Position numbers and translations under genes: made by a program. Positions 8,730 to 19,456 of a stretch of 64,000 nt of DNA are shown one piece after another. The notes below the pieces were generated by a model that saw only the letters and a program-made list of their open reading frames with translations, was not told the DNA's origin and made no database searches. Position 1 is the first letter of the stretch, and the number at the start of each line of letters is the position of its first letter. Location: positions 817,684-881,683 of the forward strand of contig NZ_LT821240.1 of assembly GCF_900169525.1 (NCBI RefSeq), read 5' to 3'. The DNA is from Corynebacterium pacaense (lineage in GTDB: Bacteria; Actinomycetota; Actinomycetes; Mycobacteriales; Mycobacteriaceae).

Positions 8730-9082
8730 GCGCTGAGCAGATCGATCACGAAGATCAGGGTCCGGCCGGACAGCGGATGTCCGCTTCCCTCAGGCCCGTA
8801 GGCAGCCTCCGGGGGGATGGTCAGCTTACGGCGACCACCCACACGCATTCCGGGGATACCCTCCTGCCAGCCGGCGATGAGCCCGTTCAGCGGGAACTGG
8901 GTGGACTGTCCGCGGTCCCAGGAGGAGTCGAACTCCTCACCGGTCTCGAAATCGACGCCCACGTAGTGAACCTCAACGACACCGCCCGGGTTCGCCTCGG
9001 CACCCTCACCGACGATGATGTCCTCGATAACGAGGTCCTCGGGGGCCGGGCCGGACTGGGCCTCGATCTGGGGCTTCTCCAT
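8726..9082 (-). CDS. FKBP-type peptidyl-prolyl cis-trans isomerase
   Basis: A single-domain FKBP of 118 residues, cytoplasmic (no signal). The family core is complete: VEVHYVG, FDSSWDRG, FPL-GLIAGWQEGIPGMRVGGRR, IPPEAAYGPEGSG and LIFVIDLL. It accelerates proline isomerisation during protein folding. ATG 9082 follows AAGGAG with good spacing; an upstream extension of 24 codons in the same frame lies in the intergenic region and is not used. It follows gltA in the same direction but after a strong terminator, so it likely has its own promoter. It overlaps the end of the convergent carboxyltransferase gene by 4 bp. Confidence 0.93.
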   Translation of the reverse strand: MEKPQIEAQSGPAPEDLVIEDIIVGEGAEANPGGVVEVHYVGVDFETGEEFDSSWDRGQSTQFPLNGLIAGWQEGIPGMRVGGRRKLTIPPEAAYGPEGSGHPLSGRTLIFVIDLLSA

Positions 9083-9134
9083 GTGTGACACACACTCCTT
9101 GGGATCAGGTACAACGTCAGTGCTCCCGCCGCCG

Positions 9135-9191
9135 GAAAAAACGGCCGGAACCATTGGCTGCCATTATGGCATGCCAGCTGGCTCCGGCCGA
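9135..9191 (-). terminator. Rho-independent terminator of gltA
   Basis: On the minus strand CGGCCGGA pairs with TCCGGCCG around an inner GGCATGCC-rich structure and is followed by six T residues. It begins about 36 bp after the gltA stop. Confidence 0.85.
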
Positions 9192-9226
9192 AGTCACGAC
9201 GGGCTACGTTACCGCCTTGTTATGTT

Positions 9227-10522
9227 CTAGCGCTCCTCGCGGGGCACAACCTTGCGGGCGGTGTTTCCGGTGTAGATCTGGCGCGGGCGGTTGATCTTTC
9301 CACCGGGTGCGCCGAGCTGCTCGCGGTAGTGGGCGATCCAGCCGGGAAGGCGACCGATGGCGAACAGGACGGTGAAGAAGTCCGTCGGGAAGCCCATGGC
9401 GCGGTAGATCAGGCCCGTGTAGAAGTCCACGTTCGGGTACAGCTTACGGGAGATGAAGTACTCGTCGTTGAGTGCGATCTCCTCGAGCTTGAGCGCGAGA
9501 TCGAGCAGGTCATCGCCACCGAGGTGCTCCAGAACCTCATGTGCGGTCTCCTTGACGATGGCAGCGCGCGGGTCGTAGTTCTTGTACACGCGGTGCCCGA
9601 AGCCCATGAGGCGGACACCCTTCTCCTTGTTCTTGACGCGGTTCATGAACTCGGTGGCGTCGCCGTCGTGATTGTTCTTGATGTCCTCGAGCATCTCGAG
9701 AACGGCCTGGTTGGCACCACCGTGCAGCGGGCCGGACAGGGCGTTGATGCCGCCGGCGATGGAGACGAACATGTTCGCCTGCGCGGAACCGATCATGCGC
9801 ACGGTCGAGGTGGAGCAGTTCTGCTCGTGGTCGGCATGCAGAATCAGCAGCTTGTCCAGGGCCTTGACCATGATCGGGTCGATCTCATAGGGCTCGGTCG
9901 GGTAGCCGAACATCATACGCAGGAAGTTCTCGCGGGCGTTGAGCGAGTTGTCCGGGTACATGTAGGGGGCGCCCTTGGAGGCACGGTATGCGTAGGCCGC
10001 GAGCATGGGCACCTTCGCCATCAGGCGGACGGTTGCCTTGTCCAGCTGCTCCTCGTCGAGGGGATCGAGCTGATCCTGGTAGTAGGTGGAGAGAATGTTC
10101 ACCGAGGATGCAAGGACGGCCATGGGATGGGCGTTGCGCGGGAACACGTTGAACTGGGACTTGAAGTCCTCATCGAGCAGGGTGTGGTGACGGATCTCGT
10201 CATTGAACTTGTGGAGCTCATCCACGGTGGGTAGCTCGCCCTTGATCAGCAGATAGGACACCTCGTTGAAGGTGGCGTTCTCCGCCAGATCAGCGATATC
10301 GTAGCCGCGGTACCGCAGAATTCCCTCGTCACCATCGATGTAGGTGATCTTGGACTCGGTGGAGCCGGTGCTCACATATCCCGGGTCAAAGGTGACCAGA
10401 CCTGTCTCGGACAGCAGCTTGCCCAGGACAAAACCATCGTTTCCCTCGGTGGCGCGGATCATGTCCATCTCGTACTCGCCGCCGGGGTAGTGCAGTACAG
10501 CCTTGTTGTTATCAGTAGCCAC
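9227..10522 (-). CDS. gltA: Citrate synthase
   Basis: Type II-like citrate synthase of 431 residues that condenses acetyl-CoA and oxaloacetate at the entry of the TCA cycle. Catalytic signatures are present: the HADHEQNCST and GPLHGGANQ histidine regions and GFGHRVYKNYDPRA with the catalytic region before helix P. Length matches the C. glutamicum enzyme. The start is GTG at 10522 with AAAGGG upstream. It is divergent from serC across a 0.7 kb regulatory region, exactly as in C. glutamicum, where RamA, RamB and GlxR control it. Confidence 0.97.
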   Translation of the reverse strand: MATDNNKAVLHYPGGEYEMDMIRATEGNDGFVLGKLLSETGLVTFDPGYVSTGSTESKITYIDGDEGILRYRGYDIADLAENATFNEVSYLLIKGELPTVDELHKFNDEIRHHTLLDEDFKSQFNVFPRNAHPMAVLASSVNILSTYYQDQLDPLDEEQLDKATVRLMAKVPMLAAYAYRASKGAPYMYPDNSLNARENFLRMMFGYPTEPYEIDPIMVKALDKLLILHADHEQNCSTSTVRMIGSAQANMFVSIAGGINALSGPLHGGANQAVLEMLEDIKNNHDGDATEFMNRVKNKEKGVRLMGFGHRVYKNYDPRAAIVKETAHEVLEHLGGDDLLDLALKLEEIALNDEYFISRKLYPNVDFYTGLIYRAMGFPTDFFTVLFAIGRLPGWIAHYREQLGAPGGKINRPRQIYTGNTARKVVPREER

Positions 10523-12361
<1,839 letters not shown>

Positions 12362-12403
12362 CCGTTCGCACCGTAAATTCACACCCCGGGGCACTTCCCC
12401 GAC

Positions 12404-12442
12404 AAAACGCGCCCTCCATTGCCACGGTGGGGCGCGTTTTTT
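12404..12442 (+). terminator. Rho-independent terminator of serC
   Basis: AAAACGCGCCC and GGGGCGCGTTTTTT form a GC-rich stem with a T-run, 43 bp after the serC stop. The A-run on the other side would let it act in both directions. Confidence 0.85.
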
Positions 12443-12484
12443 CGTTAAGCTGGTAAAACACCTATCCGACCTCAAGGAGTCAAC

Positions 12485-13549
12485 ATGCGGGAACTTTTCC
12501 TGGTCAGCGGGGATTCCACCGAATCATCCCTGGTTTTCACAACCTCTGCGGACGATGGGGCCGAGGAATTCTTCATCGCCGTGACCGATGAGTTCCGCGC
12601 CGTCCTGACCGGCGAACACGGCAGACCGAACCCCAATCAGGTGGTGCTGGAGTCCGTTCCCACCGGTGACGCCCCTGCCGGATCAAATGCCACCGGGCCA
12701 GATGCCACCGGGCCAGATGCCACCGGATCGGACTCCTCCGGATCGACGCCCCTGTCCTCACAAGTCGCCTCACAGGTTCCCGCACAGTCGGCTTCGGAAC
12801 CCGCCGCGGCACGCGACAAGGACAGGGAACTCGATCCCCGGATCAGTGCACCCCTGAAGATGACGCCCCGTGAGATCCAGAACCGAATCAGGGCCGGCGC
12901 GACCATCGCCGAGCTGGCAGAGGAGAACGAGGTCACGGAATCCCGCGTGGAACCCTATGCCCACCCCGTGGTCCTGGAGCGCGCGCGGATCGCGGATCTG
13001 GCCAAGCAGTCCCACCCCGTGCGCGAGGACGGTCCGGCAAAGCTGACCCTGTGGGAGATCCTCGCAACCGCATTCGCCACCCGTGGACACGATCTGACCA
13101 CCGCGACATGGGACGCCTACCGCGACGCCACGAACCAGTGGATCGTCCGCGTCAGCTGGAAGGCCGGTCTCAGTGACAACCACGCGGAGTGGGCGCTGAA
13201 GCTGCACAATACGAGCAGGCCCACAGCCGATCCCCGGACCCCGGTCGCCGCCGATCTCATCGACCCGGAGTTCATCCAACCCGTACGGACCCTGACCTCG
13301 ATCGGTGGCAACCGCTATGCGGACGGGGTACAGGACTCCGGGGCTGGTGGCGATGACGTTGCCACCGCTCCCCCCGCGGACGGCCGTGAGCGGTCCACGG
13401 ACAGCGAGGAAGGTGTCGAGGGGACGGATGCCGTCCCCGCGCACACCGGTGACGGTGCGCCGAAGAATCGACGGCGCAAGGCGGTCACCCCGCACTGGGA
13501 GGATGTACTTCTCGGGGTGCGTGCCAACACCAAACGCCCCAAGAAGTAG
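12485..13549 (+). CDS. sepH: SepH cell-division regulator (DUF3071)
   Basis: Actinobacterial septation protein that binds and stimulates FtsZ assembly. The 354-residue protein starts MRELFLV and has the DUF3071 domain in two parts: a beta-rich first 55 residues and, after an insertion, the helix-turn-helix part (TPREIQNRIRAGATIAELAEE, about 120-140) through WIVRVSWKAG near 220. Between them is a low-complexity insertion with 5-residue repeats of the type DATGP (about residues 66-82). The C-terminal third is acidic and disordered, ending in a basic tail. AAGGAG lies just upstream of ATG 12485. The next gene follows after 14 bp. Confidence 0.9.
   Translation: MRELFLVSGDSTESSLVFTTSADDGAEEFFIAVTDEFRAVLTGEHGRPNPNQVVLESVPTGDAPAGSNATGPDATGPDATGSDSSGSTPLSSQVASQVPAQSASEPAAARDKDRELDPRISAPLKMTPREIQNRIRAGATIAELAEENEVTESRVEPYAHPVVLERARIADLAKQSHPVREDGPAKLTLWEILATAFATRGHDLTTATWDAYRDATNQWIVRVSWKAGLSDNHAEWALKLHNTSRPTADPRTPVAADLIDPEFIQPVRTLTSIGGNRYADGVQDSGAGGDDVATAPPADGRERSTDSEEGVEGTDAVPAHTGDGAPKNRRRKAVTPHWEDVLLGVRANTKRPKK
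12687..12731 (+). repeat. 15-bp tandem repeat inside sepH, three copies
   Basis: Two perfect copies of ATGCCACCGGGCCAG are followed by one diverged copy, encoding the DATGP-like repeats. The unit is a multiple of three, so copy changes would keep the frame. Confidence 0.85.
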
Positions 13550-13563
13550 GAGAGCTGTAGACG

Positions 13564-14448
13564 ATGCCGAATCTCCTGGGCGACAGGGCCGCGATAGTCA
13601 CCTTCTGGTTTGTCACGGCCAGCGATCCGGCCGCAATCATCCGCTCCGAGCCGCGGGCCGACCGTGGCTTCGGCCGGAAGCTTCTCGCACAGCTCAATCC
13701 CACCTGGCCCATCACACCCATCGGGCAGTTCGCGCTCAACCGATCAGCCCCGGCATCGGTCGATGAATTCTACATCGCCGGTTTCCCCGGCGTCACGGTG
13801 ATTCAGACGGTTCTCGAGGATGCCACCTCCCTGAGCGGGCTCGACACCCGCCTGATGCATTCGATGCCTGCGACGGACACGTTCATCTTCGCGGTGAACG
13901 AGTCGACGACGCTCGGCGGTTTCGTCCATCTCACCGGCGATGGCGTCAAACGCTCGTTCATCGCCAAACAGGAGCGGATCTTCGAGGATATCGGGGTACC
14001 GGGGGGTTTCGAGGCCCCCTACTGGGCCGGGAGCATGGGTAAGCGGATCAGCGCACTGTCACTGCCCTTCAACCCGATAGACCTGGTCGAGGCGGCACAG
14101 CGGGCGTGGCTGGGCTTTGACGCCGCGGAGTCGCCGGACATCAACGTCGTGGCCTATGCCATCGACGGCCGGCCCGAGCCGAGGATCGCACAGACTCGGC
14201 AGCTCTCGCCCGCCGAACTGACCCACTCCGCCGCCGGAAAGCTCGGCTTCCGCGAATCGGGGGAATACGATGACTACGAGGAGCACGGGGCGCAGGGGAC
14301 CAACCTGGAGGACGCCTTCACCGGGCGTCTCGGCGCGCAGGCGAAGAGGGCGGCCCGTTCCGCCCGGAGATGGGGCCGATCATTGATCACGGCGAGCCGC
14401 AGCTTCACCTCGAATGTCGCGGAGCGGATCCGTCACACCGACCGCTGA
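13564..14448 (+). CDS. Conserved actinobacterial protein (DUF6928-like), unknown function
   Basis: A soluble protein of 294 residues with no signal or membrane helix. The N-terminus IVTFWFVTASDPAAI and the pattern of WPITPIGQF and MHSMPATDTF segments look like the family annotated as DUF6928, which I recall from memory only. The last 50 residues are basic (RAARSARRWGRS), possibly for nucleic-acid or membrane contact. It follows sepH after 14 bp and is probably co-transcribed with it. The C-terminal codons overlap the convergent methyltransferase gene by 16 bp. No function can be assigned. Confidence 0.8.
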   Translation: MPNLLGDRAAIVTFWFVTASDPAAIIRSEPRADRGFGRKLLAQLNPTWPITPIGQFALNRSAPASVDEFYIAGFPGVTVIQTVLEDATSLSGLDTRLMHSMPATDTFIFAVNESTTLGGFVHLTGDGVKRSFIAKQERIFEDIGVPGGFEAPYWAGSMGKRISALSLPFNPIDLVEAAQRAWLGFDAAESPDINVVAYAIDGRPEPRIAQTRQLSPAELTHSAAGKLGFRESGEYDDYEEHGAQGTNLEDAFTGRLGAQAKRAARSARRWGRSLITASRSFTSNVAERIRHTDR

Positions 14449-15293
14449 GACCGGTCCCTCTCGTAGAAGGCTATCGCCGCGGAGGTTGCCAGGTTGAGGC
14501 TGTCCGTTCCCGGTGCCATAGGAATTCTGGCGCGGACGTCGGTGGCACGCATCGCGTGCTCGCTCAGCCCCGGGCCCTCGGCTCCGACCAGCAGTGCAAC
14601 CCTGTCGTGTCCCGCGAGGGCGTCCTCGATGTGTTCCGCTGCGGGGTCGGGTGTCAGCGAGACCAGGTGGAACCCCTCCCGCCTGAGCTGGTCCAGACTG
14701 TGCTGCCACGTCGTGTATCCGCCCTCCAGGTGCGCGAAGGGCAGTCGCAGGACATGACCCATGGAAACGCGCACAACCCGCCTGTAGAGCGGGTCGGCAC
14801 AGCCATTTCCGAAAAGTATCGCGTCGACACCCATTCCTGCTGCGTTTCTGAACATGGAGCCGATGTTCTCGTGATCGCCCACCCCCTCAAGAACAACCAC
14901 GGTCCGGGCCCCCTCCAGCACCTCGGCGACGCTGAGTGGCTCCGGGCGGTCCGCGGAGGCGAGCAGTCCGCGATGCATGTCAAAGCCGGCGACCTCCGCC
15001 AGCACCTCCCTGCTCACCTCATAGACCGGGATATCGTCCCCTAGTTCCTTCCCACCGGCATTGGCGGCGAGGAAGGAGTCGAGTTTTCCTCCGAATCCGA
15101 CCACCGCCCTGACCGGAAACCGTGACTCCAGCAACCGGCCGACCACGAGCGGACCCTCCGCGATCACCAGTCCCCTACCACCCGGAAGGTCCGGTCTGGA
15201 GTCGGAGTGGTTGAGGTCGCGGAAATCCGCCAACCTCGGGTCCTCGGGGTCGAAGATCCGGATTCGTGCTGTTGCTGCATCCCCTTCAACCAT
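14433..15293 (-). CDS. SpoU/TrmH-family RNA 2'-O-methyltransferase
   Basis: A knotted SPOUT methyltransferase of 286 residues. Motif 1 is GVGDHENIGSMFRNA, motif 2 LLVGAEGPGLSE, and motif 3 IPMAPGTDSLNLATSAAIAFYE-like at the C-terminus, which together build the SAM-binding knot. The N-terminal 100 residues form the substrate-binding domain typical of larger SpoU proteins. The RNA target (tRNA or 23S rRNA) cannot be told. ATG 15293 lies one base after the stop of the permease gene; ATG 15308 upstream, overlapping that gene, is also possible. Both imply translational coupling. Confidence 0.9.
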   Translation of the reverse strand: MVEGDAATARIRIFDPEDPRLADFRDLNHSDSRPDLPGGRGLVIAEGPLVVGRLLESRFPVRAVVGFGGKLDSFLAANAGGKELGDDIPVYEVSREVLAEVAGFDMHRGLLASADRPEPLSVAEVLEGARTVVVLEGVGDHENIGSMFRNAAGMGVDAILFGNGCADPLYRRVVRVSMGHVLRLPFAHLEGGYTTWQHSLDQLRREGFHLVSLTPDPAAEHIEDALAGHDRVALLVGAEGPGLSEHAMRATDVRARIPMAPGTDSLNLATSAAIAFYERDRSQRSV

Positions 15294-15294
15294 G

Positions 15295-16767
15295 TCAGGA
15301 CAGCGCATCCATGATCGGATCGACGGCGAAGAAGATCACGAACAGACCGGCCACCAGCCACATAAGCCAGTGCACCTCTTTGGCCTTGCCCGCTGCGGCG
15401 GCCATGACCGCGTACATGATGAAGCCGACGCCGATACCGTTGGCGATCGAGTAGGTGAAGGGCATGATGACAATTGTCAGGAAGGCGGGGAAGGCGATGT
15501 GGAACTTGGTGAAATCGATCTCCGTGACCTGCGCCATCATCATGGCACCGACCACCACCAGCACCGGGGCCGCCGCCTCGATCGGAACGATCTCGTAGAG
15601 CGGGGTGAGGAACATCGCCAGAAGGAAAAGTGAACCGGTGACAATATTGGCCAGACCGGTCCGGGCTCCATCGGCCACACCCGCGGAGGAATCGGCGAAC
15701 ACGGTGCTTGACGACGCCGACACCGCACCACCGACGATGGCGCCCGCACCCTCGACGACCAGTGCGCGCTTGATGTCGGGCAGGTCACCGTTTGCATCAA
15801 CCAGGTTGCCCTGCTTGCCCAGTGCGGTCATGGTGCCCATGGCATCGAAGAAGTTGGCCAGGACGAGGGTGAACACGAGCAGCGTCGCCGCCACGACACC
15901 GACCCGGGAGAATCCCCCGATAAGATCGACGGCGCCGACCAGCGACAGGTCGGGCATGCCACCGAAGGAATCGGGAATGGTCGGCACAGCCAGTGACCAT
16001 CCACCGGGATTGGGCTCGCCGTTTTCCACACTCGGCCCGGAACCGAACACCGACTCGAAGATGATGGCGAGCACCGTGGTACCGAGAATGCCCAGGAACA
16101 GGCCGCCGCGGACCTTCCGCACGACCAGGATGCCGCAGAGCAGAACACCGATGACGAAGACGAAGGTCGGCCAGGAGGCGATCGAGCCCCCGATACCGAG
16201 TCCGACCGGGACGGTCGTGTGGGCCGCATCCGGGATCCTGCGGACGAATCCGGCATCCACCAGGCCGATCATCGCGATGAACAGGCCGATGCCGACTCCG
16301 ATCGCCGCCTTCATCGATGGGGGAATCGCCCGGAACACCGCGACGCGGAAACCCGACACCGCGAGGATGACGATCACGATTCCGTCGATGACCACCAGTC
16401 CCATGGCCTCGGGCCAGGTGAGACCCTCCCCCGCCACGAGTGTCACCGCCACCATGGTGTTCAGACCGAGCCCGGCGGCGATTCCGAAGGGATAACGGGC
16501 TATCAGGCCGAAGGCGATGGTCATGACACCGGCGGCGAGCGCCGTGGCCGCCGCCACCTGAGCGATACCGAGCGTGTTGCCCTCTATGTCCGGGGTTGTT
16601 CCGAGGATCAGGGGATTGAGAATAATGATGTAGGCCATCGCGAAGAATGTGACCGCACCCGCACGCACCTCGGTGCCGATGGTCGATCCCCGCTCTGAAA
16701 TGTGGAAGTAGCGGTCCAGGAAGCCTGTGGTTTCCCGGGCCGTCTCCGTTGCATTGCTCGACGTCAT
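15295..16767 (-). CDS. Purine permease, AzgA/PbuG family (NCS2)
   Basis: Inner-membrane nucleobase transporter of 490 residues with about 13 helices. The N-terminal signature GTEVRAGAVTFFAMAYIIILNP and the central DAMGTMTALGKQG and SSSTVFADSSAGVADGARTG segments are diagnostic of the AzgA group, which imports guanine, hypoxanthine or adenine with protons. It leads a two-gene transcript with the SpoU methyltransferase. The 224-bp region upstream, shared with a divergent gene, shows no recognisable purine riboswitch. Confidence 0.92.
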   Translation of the reverse strand: MTSSNATETARETTGFLDRYFHISERGSTIGTEVRAGAVTFFAMAYIIILNPLILGTTPDIEGNTLGIAQVAAATALAAGVMTIAFGLIARYPFGIAAGLGLNTMVAVTLVAGEGLTWPEAMGLVVIDGIVIVILAVSGFRVAVFRAIPPSMKAAIGVGIGLFIAMIGLVDAGFVRRIPDAAHTTVPVGLGIGGSIASWPTFVFVIGVLLCGILVVRKVRGGLFLGILGTTVLAIIFESVFGSGPSVENGEPNPGGWSLAVPTIPDSFGGMPDLSLVGAVDLIGGFSRVGVVAATLLVFTLVLANFFDAMGTMTALGKQGNLVDANGDLPDIKRALVVEGAGAIVGGAVSASSSTVFADSSAGVADGARTGLANIVTGSLFLLAMFLTPLYEIVPIEAAAPVLVVVGAMMMAQVTEIDFTKFHIAFPAFLTIVIMPFTYSIANGIGVGFIMYAVMAAAAGKAKEVHWLMWLVAGLFVIFFAVDPIMDALS

Positions 16768-16991
16768 TGCCGCATACCTGTTTTCTGCTCTGAGTAGAAG
16801 AAAGGGGTGAGCTTCAGAGACACTGAACCTTTAGCTCGACAGAATTCTTTCACCTGTCGACCTGAACAGGCAAGTTAAAGGCACCGCGAAGGCGGGGCTT
16901 CCGGCGACTTTTGAGGCCCCCCTGCAGGTGATACTGTCTTGGCTATCATTTAAGGCCCGTGAAACCCGCTTGAAAGGCGTTCACCCTCACC

Positions 16992-17693
16992 GTGGTAACC
17001 ACAACGTTTCATATGATCAATGGTCACGTCCGCAATTTCAGCAGTCACGTGGCGCGGTTGATCAATGCCGTACCCGCGTCGGTGGACTATGAGCCGAGGA
17101 TCCGGGAGCGTCTGAGAGCCGCCGCACCCGATGTCTACCCCTGGGTGACCGTCGAGGATCACACCTTCAACGTCGAGATCAAACCCTTCCGGCCTTCCCC
17201 TTCCGACCTGACGCTGGATGTGCACGGGCACCGTGATGAACGGGCGCACCCGGTGATCAAGGGTCGCGACTTCGCCTGGCAGGCCCGGGCTCTGGCCGCC
17301 TCGCGCCGGCAGGGTGCGGATGAGGGCCTGCTGGTCGATGAGCGCGGCATGGCCGTCAGCGCCATCGAGGCCTCGCTGTTCGTCATCGAGGGCGAGATGG
17401 TCTTCTACTCCACACACCCGCGCACCCTGTCCTCCGTAATCGAGACCCAGGTGGTGGAATACCTGGCCACACTGGGTGCAACCCCGAAAGCCCGGCCGGA
17501 GGGTTTCAACATCGAGGAGCTGCGTTCCGCGGAGGTCTGGTTGCTCGACTCCTGCAACGGTGCCCGTCGCGTGGCGGCATGGGTGGAATACGGCAGCACC
17601 TTCCCGGTCGCGGAGGTGCGCCCGGTGGCGGCCTTCATTCCGACGATTGCGGAGGTCAACGATCACCTCTGGGAAATAGCTGAGGAGGTGTAG
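16992..17693 (+). CDS. PLP fold-type IV (aminotransferase class IV / PabC-like) protein
   Basis: A protein of 233 residues resembling 4-amino-4-deoxychorismate lyase. It has the family core KGRDFAWQARALAAS (probable PLP lysine), GADEGLLVDERG and a following beta-strand/loop. The usual SNxF motif after GADE is replaced by AIEASLFVIE, and the TPPL segment by YSTHPRTL, so activity may differ or be lost. GTG at 16992 is used; ATG at 17013 is possible. It is followed after 4 bp by a lipoprotein gene whose ribosome site lies in its last codons, indicating an operon. Confidence 0.75.
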   Translation: MVTTTFHMINGHVRNFSSHVARLINAVPASVDYEPRIRERLRAAAPDVYPWVTVEDHTFNVEIKPFRPSPSDLTLDVHGHRDERAHPVIKGRDFAWQARALAASRRQGADEGLLVDERGMAVSAIEASLFVIEGEMVFYSTHPRTLSSVIETQVVEYLATLGATPKARPEGFNIEELRSAEVWLLDSCNGARRVAAWVEYGSTFPVAEVRPVAAFIPTIAEVNDHLWEIAEEV

Positions 17694-17697
17694 GCCC

Positions 17698-18501
17698 ATG
17701 CCGCTGGCCTTCAAGAAGACGCTCGCCCTCATCCTGTCGGTCCCCGTCCTGGCTTCCTCCGCGCTGATGTCCTGCGCGGACACCGGTCCCGGTGCCCCAC
17801 GCCCGGTGGAGCACCTCCGCCCGGAGATCATCGGTACACACGCCTTCGACGATTCCTCCTTCACCCAGGGTCTGGAACTCGACGGACAGGACCTGGTCGT
17901 TGGCACGGGCCAGTATGGTGACTCACGCATCTACCGCAGTGGCATTGACGGGCGGGAGTACGCCTCGCAGGATCTCCCCGCAGATGACTTCGGTGAGGGA
18001 ATCACCATCGCCGGGGACCACATCTGGCAGCTGACCTGGAAGTCCGGCATCGCATACAAACGCGACCGCTCGAGCCTGGAGGTTCTGGACCGGGTCCCCT
18101 ATCCGGGCGAGGGCTGGGGTATCTGTGCCGGCGACGGAGACGTCATGTACATGTCTGACGGCACCTCAACACTCCGCACGCTGGATCCGGAGACCTTCGA
18201 GGAGCGGGGCCGAGTGACGGTCACCTCCGGGACCGAGCCGGTATCCCGGCTCAACGAGCTGGAATGCGTCGGGGATGAGATCTACGCCAACATCTTCCAG
18301 AGCACCGACATCGTGCGTATCGACGCCGACAGTGGTGCGGTCACCGCGGTCATCGACGCCTCCGGACTTCCCAACAACGCGGTCCCCGACGTGAACAATG
18401 TCCTCAACGGGATCGCACACATCCCGGGCACCGACCGCTTCTATCTCACCGGAAAACGCTGGCCCGACCTGTATGAGGTTGAATGGGTCGGTGGCAACTA
18501 G
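17698..18501 (+). CDS. Glutaminyl-peptide cyclotransferase-like lipoprotein
   Basis: A secreted lipoprotein of 267 residues. A type II signal peptide ends at the lipobox LMSC (Cys26). The mature domain is the five-bladed propeller of plant/bacterial glutamine cyclotransferases: FTQGLELDG, GTGQYGDSRIY, GEGITIAGDHIWQLTWKSG, YPGEGWGI and LNGIAHIPGTDRFYLTGKRWP. These enzymes cyclise N-terminal glutamine to pyroglutamate on exported proteins. GAGGAGG upstream supports ATG 17698. It sits in a three-gene run with the PabC-like gene and the DUF2771 gene. Confidence 0.9.
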   Translation: MPLAFKKTLALILSVPVLASSALMSCADTGPGAPRPVEHLRPEIIGTHAFDDSSFTQGLELDGQDLVVGTGQYGDSRIYRSGIDGREYASQDLPADDFGEGITIAGDHIWQLTWKSGIAYKRDRSSLEVLDRVPYPGEGWGICAGDGDVMYMSDGTSTLRTLDPETFEERGRVTVTSGTEPVSRLNELECVGDEIYANIFQSTDIVRIDADSGAVTAVIDASGLPNNAVPDVNNVLNGIAHIPGTDRFYLTGKRWPDLYEVEWVGGN

Positions 18502-18512
18502 GATGGGGTTCC

Positions 18513-19040
18513 ATGGCTAGCCGGAAGACACGACGCAGGAATCTGATCCAAATAATCGCGCTGACGCTGGCGGTGGTCCTCGTGGTGGTCGCCTCCGTGG
18601 TGTTCCAGAGCTGGTGGAACGACCGCCCGGACCCCGAGCCCTCGGAGATCTCCGTCACTGCCTCCTCCCCGGCCGGCGAGATCGAGGTGTTCCCCTTCAG
18701 CGTCTGTGAGCCGGGGGTGGCATGCGAGGAGAACGAGGTGCCCGTCCTGGAGGTCGGCGCGGACGAGGAGCTCCACCTCTCGATTCCGGAAGCCATCCAT
18801 GACCACGACTGGTATCTGCTGACCATCTACGATGATCCCGCGGCCAACGACGAGTTCTACCACACCAGCTTCGACGCCACCGAGGTCACCGTACCCGGAT
18901 CCGTGGACCCCACCGAGGAGGGTGGGCAGCGGCCCCGGCTCGTGGTCGTGGAGATCTCCGCGGTGATGATCGGACACGATTCGGATGGCGAACAGGCCCC
19001 CTACACCACCACCTGGTCCCTGAGCACGGTGGCAGAATAG
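18513..19040 (+). CDS. DUF2771-type membrane-anchored extracytoplasmic protein
   Basis: A protein of 175 residues with a basic start (ASRKTRRRN), one membrane helix (about 12-34) and an extracytoplasmic beta-rich domain. It fits the DUF2771 family of Corynebacteriales, whose function is unknown. Two cysteines (CEPGVAC) could form a disulfide. AGGATGGGG precedes ATG 18513; an in-frame GTG/ATG 30 bp upstream overlaps the previous gene and is less likely. It ends the operon, with a terminator directly behind it. Confidence 0.82.
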   Translation: MASRKTRRRNLIQIIALTLAVVLVVVASVVFQSWWNDRPDPEPSEISVTASSPAGEIEVFPFSVCEPGVACEENEVPVLEVGADEELHLSIPEAIHDHDWYLLTIYDDPAANDEFYHTSFDATEVTVPGSVDPTEEGGQRPRLVVVEISAVMIGHDSDGEQAPYTTTWSLSTVAE

Positions 19041-19041
19041 G

Positions 19042-19071
19042 AAAGGCGGTGCCTGTGCGGCACCGCCTTCC
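19042..19071. terminator. Bidirectional terminator between DUF2771 gene and csp gene
   Basis: AAGGCGGTGCC pairs with GGCACCGCCTT across a 5-base loop, with TTC-rich sequence on the plus side. It lies between two convergent genes. Confidence 0.8.
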
Positions 19072-19072
19072 T

Positions 19073-19456
19073 TCAGTTCTCCAGCTCCGTGGCCACCGCC
19101 CTCAGGATCGAAGCAACCTGCCGTCCCGATTTCCGGTCCGGGTAGTGGCCCTTCAACAGCCCCGGCTGCACACTTCCCTCCAGCAGCGTGACCAGATCCG
19201 AGATCATGCTGTGCAGCTGATCCGGCTCGTACTTGTGCTGGGGGCGCTTCCGGGGAGAGTCCAGCACCCTGACACGCAGCGCCTGGGGACCCTTTCGTCC
19301 CGCGGTGAAGTCATACTCGATCCGCTGGCCCTGGTGCAGTTCATCAACGCCTTCGGGCAGAGACTGCCTACCCACGAAGCAGTCGTCCTCCCCCGGATTT
19401 GAGACAAAGCCGAAACCACGCTCTGCGTCATACCATTTCACAGTTCCGACGGGCAC
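19073..19456 (-). CDS. Cold-shock domain protein with C-terminal extension (CspB-like)
   Basis: A protein of 127 residues. The first 65 residues are a cold-shock OB-fold: GTVKWYDAERGFGFV (RNP1) and DCFVGRQSL (diverged RNP2), where the more usual phenylalanine-histidine pair is altered. The last 60 residues are an extra helical part (QHKYEPDQLHSMISDLVTLLE) seen in actinobacterial long Csp proteins. Such proteins bind single-stranded RNA or DNA. GTG at 19456 follows GAGGAC. It is convergent with the DUF2771 gene. Confidence 0.88.
   Translation of the reverse strand: MPVGTVKWYDAERGFGFVSNPGEDDCFVGRQSLPEGVDELHQGQRIEYDFTAGRKGPQALRVRVLDSPRKRPQHKYEPDQLHSMISDLVTLLEGSVQPGLLKGHYPDRKSGRQVASILRAVATELEN

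Noticed and set aside
16768-16991. Purine riboswitch before the purine permease
   Set aside because: The loop-loop core sequences of the purine riboswitch are not found on the minus strand; only weak partial stems are seen.
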